From Candidatus Gugararchaeum adminiculabundum (GTDB lineage Archaea > Micrarchaeota > Micrarchaeia > Burarchaeales > Gugararchaeaceae), in contig CABMDC010000012.1 of the NCBI GenBank assembly GCA_902384795.1, positions 197,970 to 261,969 on the forward strand: DNA of 64,000 bases, in the 5' to 3' direction. The position numbers were made by a program, and so were the translations under genes. Shown in pieces: positions 32,400-40,812 of this stretch. Under the pieces are notes generated by a model that saw only the letters and a program-made list of their open reading frames with translations, was not told where the DNA came from and ran no database searches. Numbering within the stretch: the stretch's first letter is position 1; every line of letters begins with the position of its first letter.

Positions 32400-34202
32400 A
32401 TGTCCGAGGAACTAATCAAAACCGACGTTGACGTCATCATTAGGGCACTCAAGAGATCGGGCCACATGGAACTCTCGCAGCTGGCAAAGGAATCAGGCCT
32501 GCCTTCAAGGCACGTGGAAAAATGGACCCACATCCTGGAAGACAATGGAATGGTAAGGATTGACTACAGGCTCACAAAAGTTTACGTCACCTGGGTCGGA
32601 AGCGGAACCCTGGACATCGAGGATATTACCAGGGCGGAGGAAAGGACGTCCAAAACGACTCCAGGGCTCGGGGTAAGCATTTCAAGCGAGGAAATCGAGG
32701 AGCACAAGAAAAAGAGCGAGCAGATCAAATCAAAGGCCTCCAAGTTCGAGGAGGACATGGGTTCTGTTTTTAGAAGGGACAAAGTTGTTCCGAAGCAAAA
32801 AGAGCCGGAAAAAGTGAAGGAAAAACCAAGGGAAATCCCGGCCGCTGTTACCATTGCCAAGGAGATTGCAAAGAAAAAGGAAATTCCGCTTAAAGCTGTG
32901 AAAGCAGTGAAGCCAAAGGCTGTTGCCAAGGCCATTCCGGTTGAGAAGGAAGCGATTGAAATCATTGAGCAGGGGCTGAAGGAAGTCCCTATTGAACCGG
33001 AATCCATTGCCAAGGCCGTGGAGAAAATTGAGAAAATCACGCTAAAGAAAGCTGGCAAGGCGAGCAGCAAGCTCGCTGAGCGCGAAAAGGCGTTCATGAG
33101 CCTGTCCAACAAGCTCAGGCAGAAAATCGCTGAAATCAACAAAAAAACGTATGAGATTGCAGAGATGAAAAAGGACAAGACAACGCTTTTTGAAGAGAGC
33201 TACAAGCCGGTTGAGCGCAGGTTTGACGCCGAGATTGAAACCATCCGCGACATTCTGCTTTTGAAGGAAAGGAAAATAATCGAGCTCCAGGAGCTGGCTG
33301 TCGGAATTCCCGAGAAAGTGGAGAGCGTTGAGGAAGGCGTGTTGCGCCTGCGCGAGATCGAGCAGGAGGCGAAAAAAGTCCTGGACGATTCCACGGTGAT
33401 GATTGAGGAAACCCTGAACGAGCTGCGCGAGGTTGCCCAGGAGGCAGAAGGCAAGCTCGAGAACGCCAGGGGAAGGATGTACAGCAAGATCGAGAAGCTT
33501 GACCAGCTGGACAAGACGATCGTAAAGGTAAAGGAAGTCGAGCAGAGCGTTTCGCAGAAGATTTCCGAATCCAAGCAAAGGCTTGAGGAAGAGCAGAGAA
33601 GCATAGAGCAGCTCGAAAGGGAAATCGTATTGGTGCGCGAGGCCAAGAACGAGGTTGAGGCCGCCATGGTCGAAGTGAAGGCGATTGTGGACACCGAAGC
33701 CTCAAGGATGCTTGATATCGAGGATGCGCTTGCCAAGGTCACCAAGATTGACAAATGGGCGCGCGAGAACCAGAAGCAGTTCCAGGGGAAACTGCAGGAA
33801 TTCATGACTTATGTGAAGGACAGCGAAGGCGAATATTTGCGCCTGAGGGAATCGGTTGAAACAGGGTTTGTGCGCAAGTACCTGAAGGAACTGCGCGAGA
33901 TCACCGATGCCCATGAATTCGAGGTCAATGAGATTGCTGGAATGGAAAAGAGCATTGATGTTAAGATTGAGGAAAGCAAGACCGAATTGAAGCGCCTGAT
34001 GGATGAGAGCAGGCAGCTCGCTGAGAAATACGAGGGGATAGTGAGGAAAAAGGAAGCGAGGATTGACGTGAGCAAGGATATTGCCGCACTCCAGGAGAAA
34101 GGGGAGGAGCTGGTGGACGAGCTCGCCACAATCAAGAAGAAAAGGGAAAAGCTCATTGAGGAAATAGAGGACACGGTTGAAAAGAAGGAAGGGAGAGAGT
34201 AA
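32400..34202 (+). CDS. Winged-helix protein with long coiled coil
   Basis: A 600-residue protein. About residues 5-68 are a winged helix (MELSQLAKESGLPSRHVEKW, then DNGMVRIDYRLTKVYVTW). Residues about 85-200 are Lys/Glu/Pro-rich and probably unfolded. Residues about 210-600 are heptad-rich helix with many Glu, Lys and Arg, broken only briefly. The pattern suggests a rod-like dimer bringing together DNA sites, as SMC-like or chromosome-organising proteins do, but it lacks an ATPase head. A poly-T region follows at 34203. Its own promoter and leader suggest it is expressed at a controlled level. Confidence 0.7.
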   Translation: MSEELIKTDVDVIIRALKRSGHMELSQLAKESGLPSRHVEKWTHILEDNGMVRIDYRLTKVYVTWVGSGTLDIEDITRAEERTSKTTPGLGVSISSEEIEEHKKKSEQIKSKASKFEEDMGSVFRRDKVVPKQKEPEKVKEKPREIPAAVTIAKEIAKKKEIPLKAVKAVKPKAVAKAIPVEKEAIEIIEQGLKEVPIEPESIAKAVEKIEKITLKKAGKASSKLAEREKAFMSLSNKLRQKIAEINKKTYEIAEMKKDKTTLFEESYKPVERRFDAEIETIRDILLLKERKIIELQELAVGIPEKVESVEEGVLRLREIEQEAKKVLDDSTVMIEETLNELREVAQEAEGKLENARGRMYSKIEKLDQLDKTIVKVKEVEQSVSQKISESKQRLEEEQRSIEQLEREIVLVREAKNEVEAAMVEVKAIVDTEASRMLDIEDALAKVTKIDKWARENQKQFQGKLQEFMTYVKDSEGEYLRLRESVETGFVRKYLKELREITDAHEFEVNEIAGMEKSIDVKIEESKTELKRLMDESRQLAEKYEGIVRKKEARIDVSKDIAALQEKGEELVDELATIKKKREKLIEEIEDTVEKKEGRE

Positions 34203-34274
34203 GTTTTCTTTGTTTTTATTTGCTTTTTTTTAGTTTGTTTTTTATTTTGTTTTAGTTGTTTTGTTTATTTTTGC
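34203..34274 (+). terminator. Long T-rich tract after the coiled-coil gene
   Basis: About 70 bases on the plus strand are mostly T, with runs of four to eight, directly after the stop. Archaeal RNA polymerase ends at such runs, so this is the likely terminator. It lies between convergent genes. Confidence 0.6.
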
Positions 34275-35129
34275 TTATTTTTTATTCTCTAGTTTATCAT
34301 AGAGATTTTTCATCTTTAGGGCGTCTTTTTCCGTGAGCGGTGATTCGCAGATGATAGTTCCGCCATAGCCGTTTTCCTCCCCTTTTTCAGCCAATAGTTT
34401 CATGAATGGTTTCCAAGGCGGAGAGTCTGAATCAATGGGCAGGTGCTTTCTTTCGCCTTTTTCGCCGAATTCCACTCCGGAGAAATGAATGTGGATGTTT
34501 TCCACTGCTTTTTTTCCTGCTGATTTTTCAATCTGCTCGAAAACTTTTAGGTAGTCGTTTTCGCCCTTCAGCACACCACCCTGGCGCGCGTGCAAATGGC
34601 AGAAATCAATGCAAAAACTGGTGTTGTCCAATTCATTTGAGAGCCAGAGGATTTCCTCCAAACTGCCCCATTCGCTCACCGCCCCGGCGGTTTCAGGCGC
34701 AAGAAGAACCCCTTTTACTTTTCTTTCCTCCATTTTGTCTAAAATGCGCTGAAGAGTTGATTTGATTAATTTCCCGCAGGTTTTGGAATCTCGCCCCATG
34801 TAATAGCCCGGATGAAAAACGATTTTCTTGACTCCGAGCCATTGGGCGGCCTGGGCGCTGGCAAAAATGTGGTGAACGCTAAGGTTGATTTTTTTCTCCT
34901 CTTTTCCGCAGCAGTTTACCCAGTAGGGGCAGTGGATTGAAAGGGAGATGTCTTTTTCCCTGGAGGCTTTGGCTGTTTCCTCTGCCTGCTCCTCTTTTGT
35001 CATGTAGACTCCGCGGACGAATTCCACTTCCATCGCAGCTAGACCGAGGCGCGAGCACTCTTTCACTCCTGCTGCCGTATCCTCGCCTTTTGCAGATGAG
35101 GGGATGCCGGCCGGGCCGAATCTGAACAT
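34275..35129 (-). CDS. nfo: Endonuclease IV-like AP endonuclease
   Basis: The family cuts DNA at abasic sites using three zinc ions. Ligand segments present are SIHCPYWVNCC (His), KKIVFHPGYYMGR (His), LLAPETAGAV (Glu), CIDFCHLHARQGG (Asp, His), IHIHFSGVEFG (His) and IICESPL (Glu). Length 284 residues is normal. The start MFRFGPAGIPSSAKG fits archaeal members. It lies 4 bp after the MtrA-like gene on the same strand, so the two are co-transcribed. Confidence 0.88.
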   Translation of the reverse strand: MFRFGPAGIPSSAKGEDTAAGVKECSRLGLAAMEVEFVRGVYMTKEEQAEETAKASREKDISLSIHCPYWVNCCGKEEKKINLSVHHIFASAQAAQWLGVKKIVFHPGYYMGRDSKTCGKLIKSTLQRILDKMEERKVKGVLLAPETAGAVSEWGSLEEILWLSNELDNTSFCIDFCHLHARQGGVLKGENDYLKVFEQIEKSAGKKAVENIHIHFSGVEFGEKGERKHLPIDSDSPPWKPFMKLLAEKGEENGYGGTIICESPLTEKDALKMKNLYDKLENKK

Positions 35130-35133
35130 AAAA

Positions 35134-35772
35134 TCAACCTTTGGATATGACGAGGTTTTTCCTCAAGTCAAGATAAACGTTTCCTGCAATGTGGGATAGG
35201 TGGGCCGGGAGTTTTGCTTTCGCAGCCTTCTTTTGTTTCTCTTCCTTTTCTTTGACATACTCGACTTCAATCATGGGCTTTCCGAATGAACCCGGGTCGC
35301 GGAGAGCCAGTCGCGAGGCGGTTGATTGGATTTTTTCCGCACTTGTTTCGCCAATCAGATCAACCAATTCAACTTGTTTGCTGAAACGGGAGATTGCTTT
35401 TTTTGAAATATTCTGGATGAAAGGGAAGGCGCCTTTGGAGCCGATTACCCTCTGTTTTGAGTCTATGCCCTTGGAATGCAGCGAAAATAATGTTTGGCCT
35501 GGCCAGTGGCCCTGCACATCCTTTCCGCAAACCAGGATGAAGCGGATGTTCGGGTTTGCCAGAACATTTGCCAGGAGGCGTTCTATGCCTAAATTCTCGG
35601 TTGTGAGTTTTCCGAGTGCTGAGTAGAGCGAACGGTTTGCTGGCGCCAGCTCGATTTCGCTGGAAAGGGTCACTATTGCCACTGGAGAATAGGGGTCGCC
35701 TGTTTCAAATTGGCCGGGCATCAGGGGCCAGCGCTTTAGCTTGGTTTTCCTTGGCTTGGTTTTGGCGCTCAT
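35134..35772 (-). CDS. MtrA-like corrinoid-domain protein
   Basis: A 212-residue protein that matches the soluble domain of MtrA, the cobamide-carrying subunit of the methanogen methyltransferase Mtr. Visible segments are GDPYSPVAIVTLSS, LTTENLGIERLLANVLANPN, and CGKDVQGHWPGQTL, where the histidine would hold the cobalt. The later QVELVDLIGETSAEKI also fits. The membrane anchor of MtrA is missing and no other Mtr gene is seen. The C-terminal half is charged with a KEKEEKQKK linker. A role in corrinoid methyl transfer is inferred. The ATG at 35772 follows an ATTAAATTA box. Confidence 0.75.
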   Translation of the reverse strand: MSAKTKPRKTKLKRWPLMPGQFETGDPYSPVAIVTLSSEIELAPANRSLYSALGKLTTENLGIERLLANVLANPNIRFILVCGKDVQGHWPGQTLFSLHSKGIDSKQRVIGSKGAFPFIQNISKKAISRFSKQVELVDLIGETSAEKIQSTASRLALRDPGSFGKPMIEVEYVKEKEEKQKKAAKAKLPAHLSHIAGNVYLDLRKNLVISKG

Positions 35773-35811
35773 AGGGAGAATTTGGGAGTGGGATAATTTA
35801 ATCATAACTTA

Positions 35812-35921
35812 GGTAAAATGGGCGAGCAGGCTATGCATGCGAGCCTCATTTTACCAGTATCCTTGGTTTTTCTGGTATCGTGAGGGGTGCGGGGCCTAGA
35901 TTGGAAAATATCGTTGGCCCC
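35812..35921. other. Hairpin cluster in a divergent intergenic region
   Basis: The 200 bases between divergent genes hold GGTAAAATG (35812-35820) pairing with CATTTTACC (35847-35855), ACCAG (35853-35857) with CTGGT (35872-35876), and GGGGCC (35891-35896) with GGCCCC (35916-35921). No protein-coding frame is evident. They may be a small RNA or attenuator-like structure; the nearest promoter-like AT-rich segments lie on both sides. Confidence 0.5.
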
Positions 35922-35970
35922 GGTTGCTAATATTATAAGGTTATAAGAGTTGTAGGGGAAATTATTCCCT

Positions 35971-36627
35971 ATGAAATTCAAGGCAGTGATTTTTGACATT
36001 GATGACACGCTTTTCCCCAGCACCGAGTTTGCGGAAAAGGCCAGGAAAAACGCGGTTAATGCGATGGTTGAGGCCGGCCTGAATGCGGACGAGCACGAGG
36101 CCTATGCGCAACTGAGGAAAATAATCGAAAAAGTCGGGTCGAACTATGACGCGCACTTTGATGACCTGTGCGAATTTTACAAAAACAGGAAGAACAGGGC
36201 GAAAATCATTGCCGCCGGGATTGCCGCCTATCATAATACCAAATCCAGCATAAGGCCGTACCCGAGCGCGGCGAGGACTTTGTTGAAATTGAGGGACGAT
36301 GGCTGCAAGATTTATATTGCAAGCGAAGGGATTGAGGTAAAACAATGGGACAAATTGTTCAGATTGGGCCTGTACCTGCTGGTTGACGAGGTGTTTGTCA
36401 CGGCCGAGAAAAATGCCGCGTTTTACAGGGGAATGCTGAAAAAGCTGAAGCTAAAGGGGAGCGAGTGCCTGATGGTGGGCGACAGGGTCGACAAGGATGT
36501 GGAGCCTGCGAAACAGGCGGGCATCAGGACCGCGCTATTGATGCACCAGTTCAGGAAGCAGGAAGGAAAGATTAAAGCTGATTTCCGGATAAAAAAGATT
36601 GACGAAGTTCTGAAAATTGTGCGGTGA
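35971..36627 (+). CDS. HAD-superfamily hydrolase
   Basis: A 218-residue phosphatase-like protein. The nucleophile motif is FDIDDTLFPSTEF (residues about 8-20), motif II is IYIASEG, motif III lysine is in KKLKLKGSECLMVGDR with the Asp pair VGDRVDKDVEPAKQAG (motif IV). A helical cap follows motif I. The substrate is unknown. It resembles the TIGR02253-type archaeal HAD proteins. TATA-like TTATAAGGTTATAAG lies 25-35 nt before the ATG, and no clear ribosome site, so the message is probably nearly leaderless. Confidence 0.9.
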   Translation: MKFKAVIFDIDDTLFPSTEFAEKARKNAVNAMVEAGLNADEHEAYAQLRKIIEKVGSNYDAHFDDLCEFYKNRKNRAKIIAAGIAAYHNTKSSIRPYPSAARTLLKLRDDGCKIYIASEGIEVKQWDKLFRLGLYLLVDEVFVTAEKNAAFYRGMLKKLKLKGSECLMVGDRVDKDVEPAKQAGIRTALLMHQFRKQEGKIKADFRIKKIDEVLKIVR

Positions 36628-36632
36628 TTTGA

Positions 36633-37604
36633 TTGGCAAAGCATGAACACGAACATGGTGAAGATGACGAGCATGGGCACAGTGGACATGAACACGAAGA
36701 AGACGAGGAAGAATTCAATTTGGAGAAATACCGCAAGGCAGGGAAAGTTGCCGCAGAAGTGCTGGATGACGCGAGAAAACTGATGATGGTCGGCGAGAGC
36801 GTGCTTGAGATAGCTGAAACCATTGAAGCAATGATAAAGGAAAAAGGCGCGGACATTGGATTTCCGATTAACATTTCCATCAACTCGGATGCGGCGCACT
36901 ATACCCCGGAGAACGGGTGCACACGCGAATTGGGGGAAAAGGATTTGGTGAAGCTGGACATTGGCACACACGTTGATGGATTTATCGGCGATGCTGCGAT
37001 TACGGTTGATTTGAGCGGCGAATACGCAAAACTGGTGGAAGCGAGCGAAAAGGCGCTGGAAAACGCGGCTGCGCTGCTGAAGCCTGGATGCGAAACAAGC
37101 GCCATTGGGGCGATGGTTGAAGAGACGATCAAAGGTTATGGCTATAAGCCGATTTCAAACCTGACAGGCCATAGCATCAACCGCTGGCAGGTGCATTCGG
37201 ATATTTCCATTCCCAATATCAAGACCAAGGATTCGGTGAAATTGGAAGAAGGGATGGTTATTGCACTTGAACCGTTTGCCACTGACGGGATTGGAAGAAT
37301 TAAGGAAGGCCAGGATGTGGAGATTTTTTCCCTGGTGGCAGAGGTGCCGGTTAGAATGAGGGAGACACGCAGGCTCATGAATTACATTAAAAAAGAATTC
37401 CAGATTCTGCCGTTCGCGGAAAGATGGCTGTTCAAGGAGTTCAAGAGCAAGCTGCTGCTGAATGCCGCGCTCAAGGAACTTGTGATGAGTGGCGCGCTCC
37501 AGCAGTACCCGGTGCTAAGGGAGGAGGAAGGCGGGATGGTTTCCCAGGCAGAGGCGACATTCTATATTACTGCGGATGGCGCGGAAAGGCTTACCAAGAA
37601 ATAG
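36633..37604 (+). CDS. map: Methionine aminopeptidase, type II, with His-rich N-terminus
   Basis: The enzyme removes the starting methionine from new proteins. Metal ligands are Asp in KLDIGTHVDGFIGDAA (two Asp), His in LTGHSINRWQVH, Glu in MVIALEPFATDG and Glu in EATFYIT. The insert typical of type II enzymes is present. The first 28 residues are very unusual: HEHEHGEDDEHGHSGHEH is packed with His, Glu and Asp and could bind nickel, cobalt, zinc or manganese. A GGTGAT ribosome site sits 4 nt before the TTG at 36633, so the tail is likely translated. It follows the HAD gene directly. Confidence 0.92.
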   Translation: MAKHEHEHGEDDEHGHSGHEHEEDEEEFNLEKYRKAGKVAAEVLDDARKLMMVGESVLEIAETIEAMIKEKGADIGFPINISINSDAAHYTPENGCTRELGEKDLVKLDIGTHVDGFIGDAAITVDLSGEYAKLVEASEKALENAAALLKPGCETSAIGAMVEETIKGYGYKPISNLTGHSINRWQVHSDISIPNIKTKDSVKLEEGMVIALEPFATDGIGRIKEGQDVEIFSLVAEVPVRMRETRRLMNYIKKEFQILPFAERWLFKEFKSKLLLNAALKELVMSGALQQYPVLREEEGGMVSQAEATFYITADGAERLTKK

Positions 37605-37649
37605 AAGCGCAGGGCTTGGGTCAGGCGAGCGAATGTTAATGTTTTTGAA

Positions 37650-38909
37650 ATGAATGGAACAAAACTGAATAAACCAGGCGATTTTGTGGATATGTTTGAT
37701 GTCATAATTGTGGGCGCAGGGCCATCGGGCTCCTCGTGCGCAGCCATGCTTGGCAAAAAAGGGAGAAAGGTCCTGCTTCTGGAAAAGGCGAAATACCCCA
37801 GGGACAAGACCTGCGGGGATGCGATTAGCGGGAAAAGCATGCGCGCAGTGAAAACGCTCGGGTTGCAGGCGCAGCTCGAAGCCTCGCCCCAGGCAGATGT
37901 GTGGGGCGTGAAATTCTCCTCGCCCAATGGCGCGATTGTGGAAATCCCGTTCCCGAACAAGGATAAGACAAGGGCGCCGGGATTCTGCTGCCGCAGGGAA
38001 ATTTTTGACAACATGCTTTTTCAGGAAGCGAAAAAGAATGCCAGGCAGACGATTGAGGAATTCCAAGTGAGTGAAGTGATTATTGAAGATGGATTTGCGG
38101 TTGGAGTAAAGGGAACCGACCTTAGGAGCAAGAGGCAGATGGAATTCAGGGCGAAACTCATAATCGGCGCTGATGGCGCGAACGGGGTTGTGCCCAGGGC
38201 GCTGGGGGTTGACACCCTTCCTGAAGGCGACAAGTGCATGGCATTGCGCGCCTATTACAAGGGAGTGAAGGGGCTCGGAAAGAATATTGAATTGCATTTT
38301 ATTGATGAGATTCTGCCGGGCTATTTCTGGATTTTCCCATTGGATAACGGGCTCGCGAACGTGGGAGTTGGGATGATTGGCAGTGACATTCGAAAAAAGA
38401 AGGTTGATTTGCGCAAGGCGATGCTGAATGCGATTGAGAGAAACGAGATGTTCAAGCAGAGGTTTGCTGGCGCGCAGATTGTGGGCGAAATAAAAGGATG
38501 GGTGCTGCCCTTTGGCTCGCACCACAGGAAAAATTATGGCAATGGTTTCATGCTGGTCGGGGATGCGGCGAGTTTGGTTGACCCGTTCACTGGAGAGGGA
38601 ATTGGGAATGCGACCACCAGCGGGATTATGGCTGCGAAGATTGCGGATGAGGCGCTTGCGGCGCGCGATTTCAGCGAAACTTTCCTGAAAAGGTATGACA
38701 GGGAATTGTTCGAGGAGATCGGGCCTGAGCTGAAAACCTCCAAGATGCTCCAAAAAATGGGCAGGTTCAAATTTTTGCTTAATCTTATTATTGGCAAGGC
38801 GAGCAGGAACGAGGAGATAAGGAATACCATTTCAGGCATGCTGGCGAACGAAGTTGCGAAGAAGCAGATAATTTCGCCTTCGTTCATGCTAAAAGTTCTA
38901 TTCGCCTGA
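37650..38909 (+). CDS. Geranylgeranyl reductase family protein
   Basis: FAD-dependent enzymes of this family saturate the isoprenoid chains of archaeal membrane lipids. The FAD motif is IIVGAGPSGSSCAAML (residues about 20-35), the conserved KTCGDAISG lies near the start, and VGDAASLVDPFTGEGIGNA is the late FAD motif. Length about 420 is normal. The domestic start could be the ATG at 37650 or the one at 37692 (MFDVIIVGAGPSG), which is closer to the FAD motif as in relatives. The end overlaps the convergent TPR gene by 26 bp. Confidence 0.9.
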   Translation: MNGTKLNKPGDFVDMFDVIIVGAGPSGSSCAAMLGKKGRKVLLLEKAKYPRDKTCGDAISGKSMRAVKTLGLQAQLEASPQADVWGVKFSSPNGAIVEIPFPNKDKTRAPGFCCRREIFDNMLFQEAKKNARQTIEEFQVSEVIIEDGFAVGVKGTDLRSKRQMEFRAKLIIGADGANGVVPRALGVDTLPEGDKCMALRAYYKGVKGLGKNIELHFIDEILPGYFWIFPLDNGLANVGVGMIGSDIRKKKVDLRKAMLNAIERNEMFKQRFAGAQIVGEIKGWVLPFGSHHRKNYGNGFMLVGDAASLVDPFTGEGIGNATTSGIMAAKIADEALAARDFSETFLKRYDRELFEEIGPELKTSKMLQKMGRFKFLLNLIIGKASRNEEIRNTISGMLANEVAKKQIISPSFMLKVLFA

Positions 38910-40032
38910 GCCCTGCGAGCGCGTCCGAAGTTGAGCGCATCATTTCCTCGTATTTTCTATTCTCCGGGCTTAGGCTGGACGCTTTTTTGAAATGATTGAG
39001 CGCATAGAGCATTTTTCCCTGTGCCAGGTAGGTGTTGCCCAGATTAAAGTGCGCCTCGTGCTCTTTGGGGTTTAGCTTGATTGCCTGGAGGTAGCATTTC
39101 ATTGCCAGATCATACTTGCCCTGCAACTCGTGGATATTGCCCAGGTTGGTGTGCGCGAGCGCGAAAGTCGGATCTACTTTGAGCGCGTGGCGGAGTTCGA
39201 CCAGCGCGAGGCTGGCTTTGTTTTTCTTCATGTACGCGATTGCCAGATTGTTGTAGGCTTCCGGGTCGTTTTTGAAAATGCCTATCCCGTGCCTGTATTC
39301 CTTTATTGCCAAATCGTACTTCCCCTGTTCCAGGTAAACGTCGCCCAGGTCATTGTGCGAAGTATAGGAGTTGGGGCTGAAAAGTATGGAATTCTTGAAT
39401 TCCGTTGTTGCCAAATCGTATTCCTTGCGCATGAGGTAATAGGTGCCCCTGTCCGCATAGTAGGAACTGGTGGCTTCTGCGTCAGAGAAAACCCGCACGT
39501 CCCTGTGCTGGATGCCGAATTTCCTGTAAACCGGGTCAATGAGGACGAGGTGGAGATTGCGCGCATCTTTTACCCCGAATTTCTTCAGGGTTGCACTGCG
39601 GAAACTCTTGTCTTTTTCAAATTTCACGAATGCGCCGTCAGGCCGCTTTTGTTCGCTCAACAAAACGCCTGCGCAGGCATGGTCAACATGCCCGCCTTTT
39701 TCGTCGATGTTTACGTAAATCACGCGCGAGTCAATTGCTGCAATGCGCGCCATCATTACCAGTAGGTAGGAAATTTCTATGCAATCGCCTTTTCTGAAAA
39801 AGAATGTGTCTATTCCGCGGAAAGCAGGCTTTTCCGTGTGGTCGTGCGCCGCTTCGTAGCGGATGGAGGTTTTCAGGTAATTGAGGATTGCCCTGCATTT
39901 CTTTATTTTTGAATTGCTTCTGGAAACCGTTCTTGAAACGGCTTTCTCGATTTCCCGGAAAACCTGGATTTCTAATTTGTCGCCTAGTTTTTGCGGGGCA
40001 TTGAAGCGCAACGGGTCTTCAAACAGGGGCAT
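38884..40032 (-). CDS. Transglutaminase-like domain plus TPR repeats
   Basis: A 382-residue protein. About residues 40-170 look like a transglutaminase-type papain fold: Cys in FFRKGDCIEISYLL, His in GGHVDHACAGV and Asp in LVLIDPVYRK form the catalytic triad order. Residues about 195-370 are five or more TPR units (SYTSHNDLGDVYLEQGKYDL, AYNNLAIAYMKKN, AHTNLGNIHELQGKYDLAM, AHFNLGNTYLAQGKM). No signal peptide is seen, so it is likely cytoplasmic. Whether it is a peptidase or an unmodified scaffold is not known. Its 3' end overlaps the geranylgeranyl reductase gene. Confidence 0.7.
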   Translation of the reverse strand: MPLFEDPLRFNAPQKLGDKLEIQVFREIEKAVSRTVSRSNSKIKKCRAILNYLKTSIRYEAAHDHTEKPAFRGIDTFFFRKGDCIEISYLLVMMARIAAIDSRVIYVNIDEKGGHVDHACAGVLLSEQKRPDGAFVKFEKDKSFRSATLKKFGVKDARNLHLVLIDPVYRKFGIQHRDVRVFSDAEATSSYYADRGTYYLMRKEYDLATTEFKNSILFSPNSYTSHNDLGDVYLEQGKYDLAIKEYRHGIGIFKNDPEAYNNLAIAYMKKNKASLALVELRHALKVDPTFALAHTNLGNIHELQGKYDLAMKCYLQAIKLNPKEHEAHFNLGNTYLAQGKMLYALNHFKKASSLSPENRKYEEMMRSTSDALAGLRRIELLA

Positions 40033-40096
40033 GGTTAGCTCTTGGGTAAAGGGAGGATATAAAAGTGACTATTCCGGCTGGCTGCGCTTGGCTCAG

Positions 40097-40810
40097 CTAG
40101 CACTTTTTAAGGCGCGAGAAAAACGCCAGCAGGCTGCGCACCTCATCGTCGGTGACCATGCTCCTGCCAAGAACGCGCCGGAATGCCGCCTTTATTTTCT
40201 TCGGGTTGCTAATGCCCTTTTGCGCTTCTGCAATCTCATCGAAGTATTTGAGAAGCTGAAGTTTTTCCCTTGCCAGCGGCTTTGCAGGAATTTTGAATGC
40301 CATTTTTTTGCTTGCATTTTTCTGGGATGAGAAAATTTCGTAAAGAACAACTGCTGCTGCATGGGAGAGGTTCATTATTGGGTATTTGGTGCTTGTGGGG
40401 ACGTGGATTAGGAAATCGCATTTGTTCAGTTCTGCTTCGCTCAGGCCGATGCCTTCCCTTCCGAACAGAATTGCGTACTTGGTGGAGGAGGAAGCGGAGC
40501 TGAGCTTGCTGATGAATTCCTTGAGCCTGAGCGGGTTGCGGATTGTTTTTTTGTGGCGGTTGATTACCCCGCTTGTACCGACGATGAAATCGCAGCCGCC
40601 AATCGCCTGCTCCAGCTTCTTGACTGTCTTGGCTTTTTTCAGGATGCCTTTTGCATGCTTGGAAAACATTTCAGCTTCGAACCCCTTGGCTTCGCATTTC
40701 GGGTTGACTAAAACTAGCTCGGAAAAATTGAAATTTGCCATTGCCCTACAGACAGCGCCTATGTTCAAAGGGTACTCAGGCTCGACCAAAACTATGCGAA
40801 AACTTGGCAT
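40097..40810 (-). CDS. trmJ: tRNA (cytidine/uridine-2'-O-)-methyltransferase TrmJ
   Basis: A SPOUT (SpoU/TrmH) enzyme that methylates ribose at position 32 of tRNA. The start IVLVEPEYPLNIGAVCRAM, then FGREGIGLSEAELNKCD, and the knot segment HVPTSTKYPIMNLSHAAAV are clear. The C-terminal helical extension (about 160-237) is that of TrmJ rather than other SpoU proteins. It follows the next gene by 2 bp in one operon with a Sua5 and an N6-glutamine-type methyltransferase gene, all for tRNA or translation. Confidence 0.88.
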   Translation of the reverse strand: MPSFRIVLVEPEYPLNIGAVCRAMANFNFSELVLVNPKCEAKGFEAEMFSKHAKGILKKAKTVKKLEQAIGGCDFIVGTSGVINRHKKTIRNPLRLKEFISKLSSASSSTKYAILFGREGIGLSEAELNKCDFLIHVPTSTKYPIMNLSHAAAVVLYEIFSSQKNASKKMAFKIPAKPLAREKLQLLKYFDEIAEAQKGISNPKKIKAAFRRVLGRSMVTDDEVRSLLAFFSRLKKC

Positions 40811-40812
40811 GA

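Noticed and set aside
37515-38753. Minus-strand frame of over 400 codons opposite the geranylgeranyl reductase
   Set aside because: Codon bias of the true gene on the plus strand leaves the opposite frame open; the plus-strand product has clear FAD motifs.
39130-39765. Plus-strand frame opposite the TPR gene
   Set aside because: The minus-strand product has repeating TPR motifs; the plus-strand one has none.
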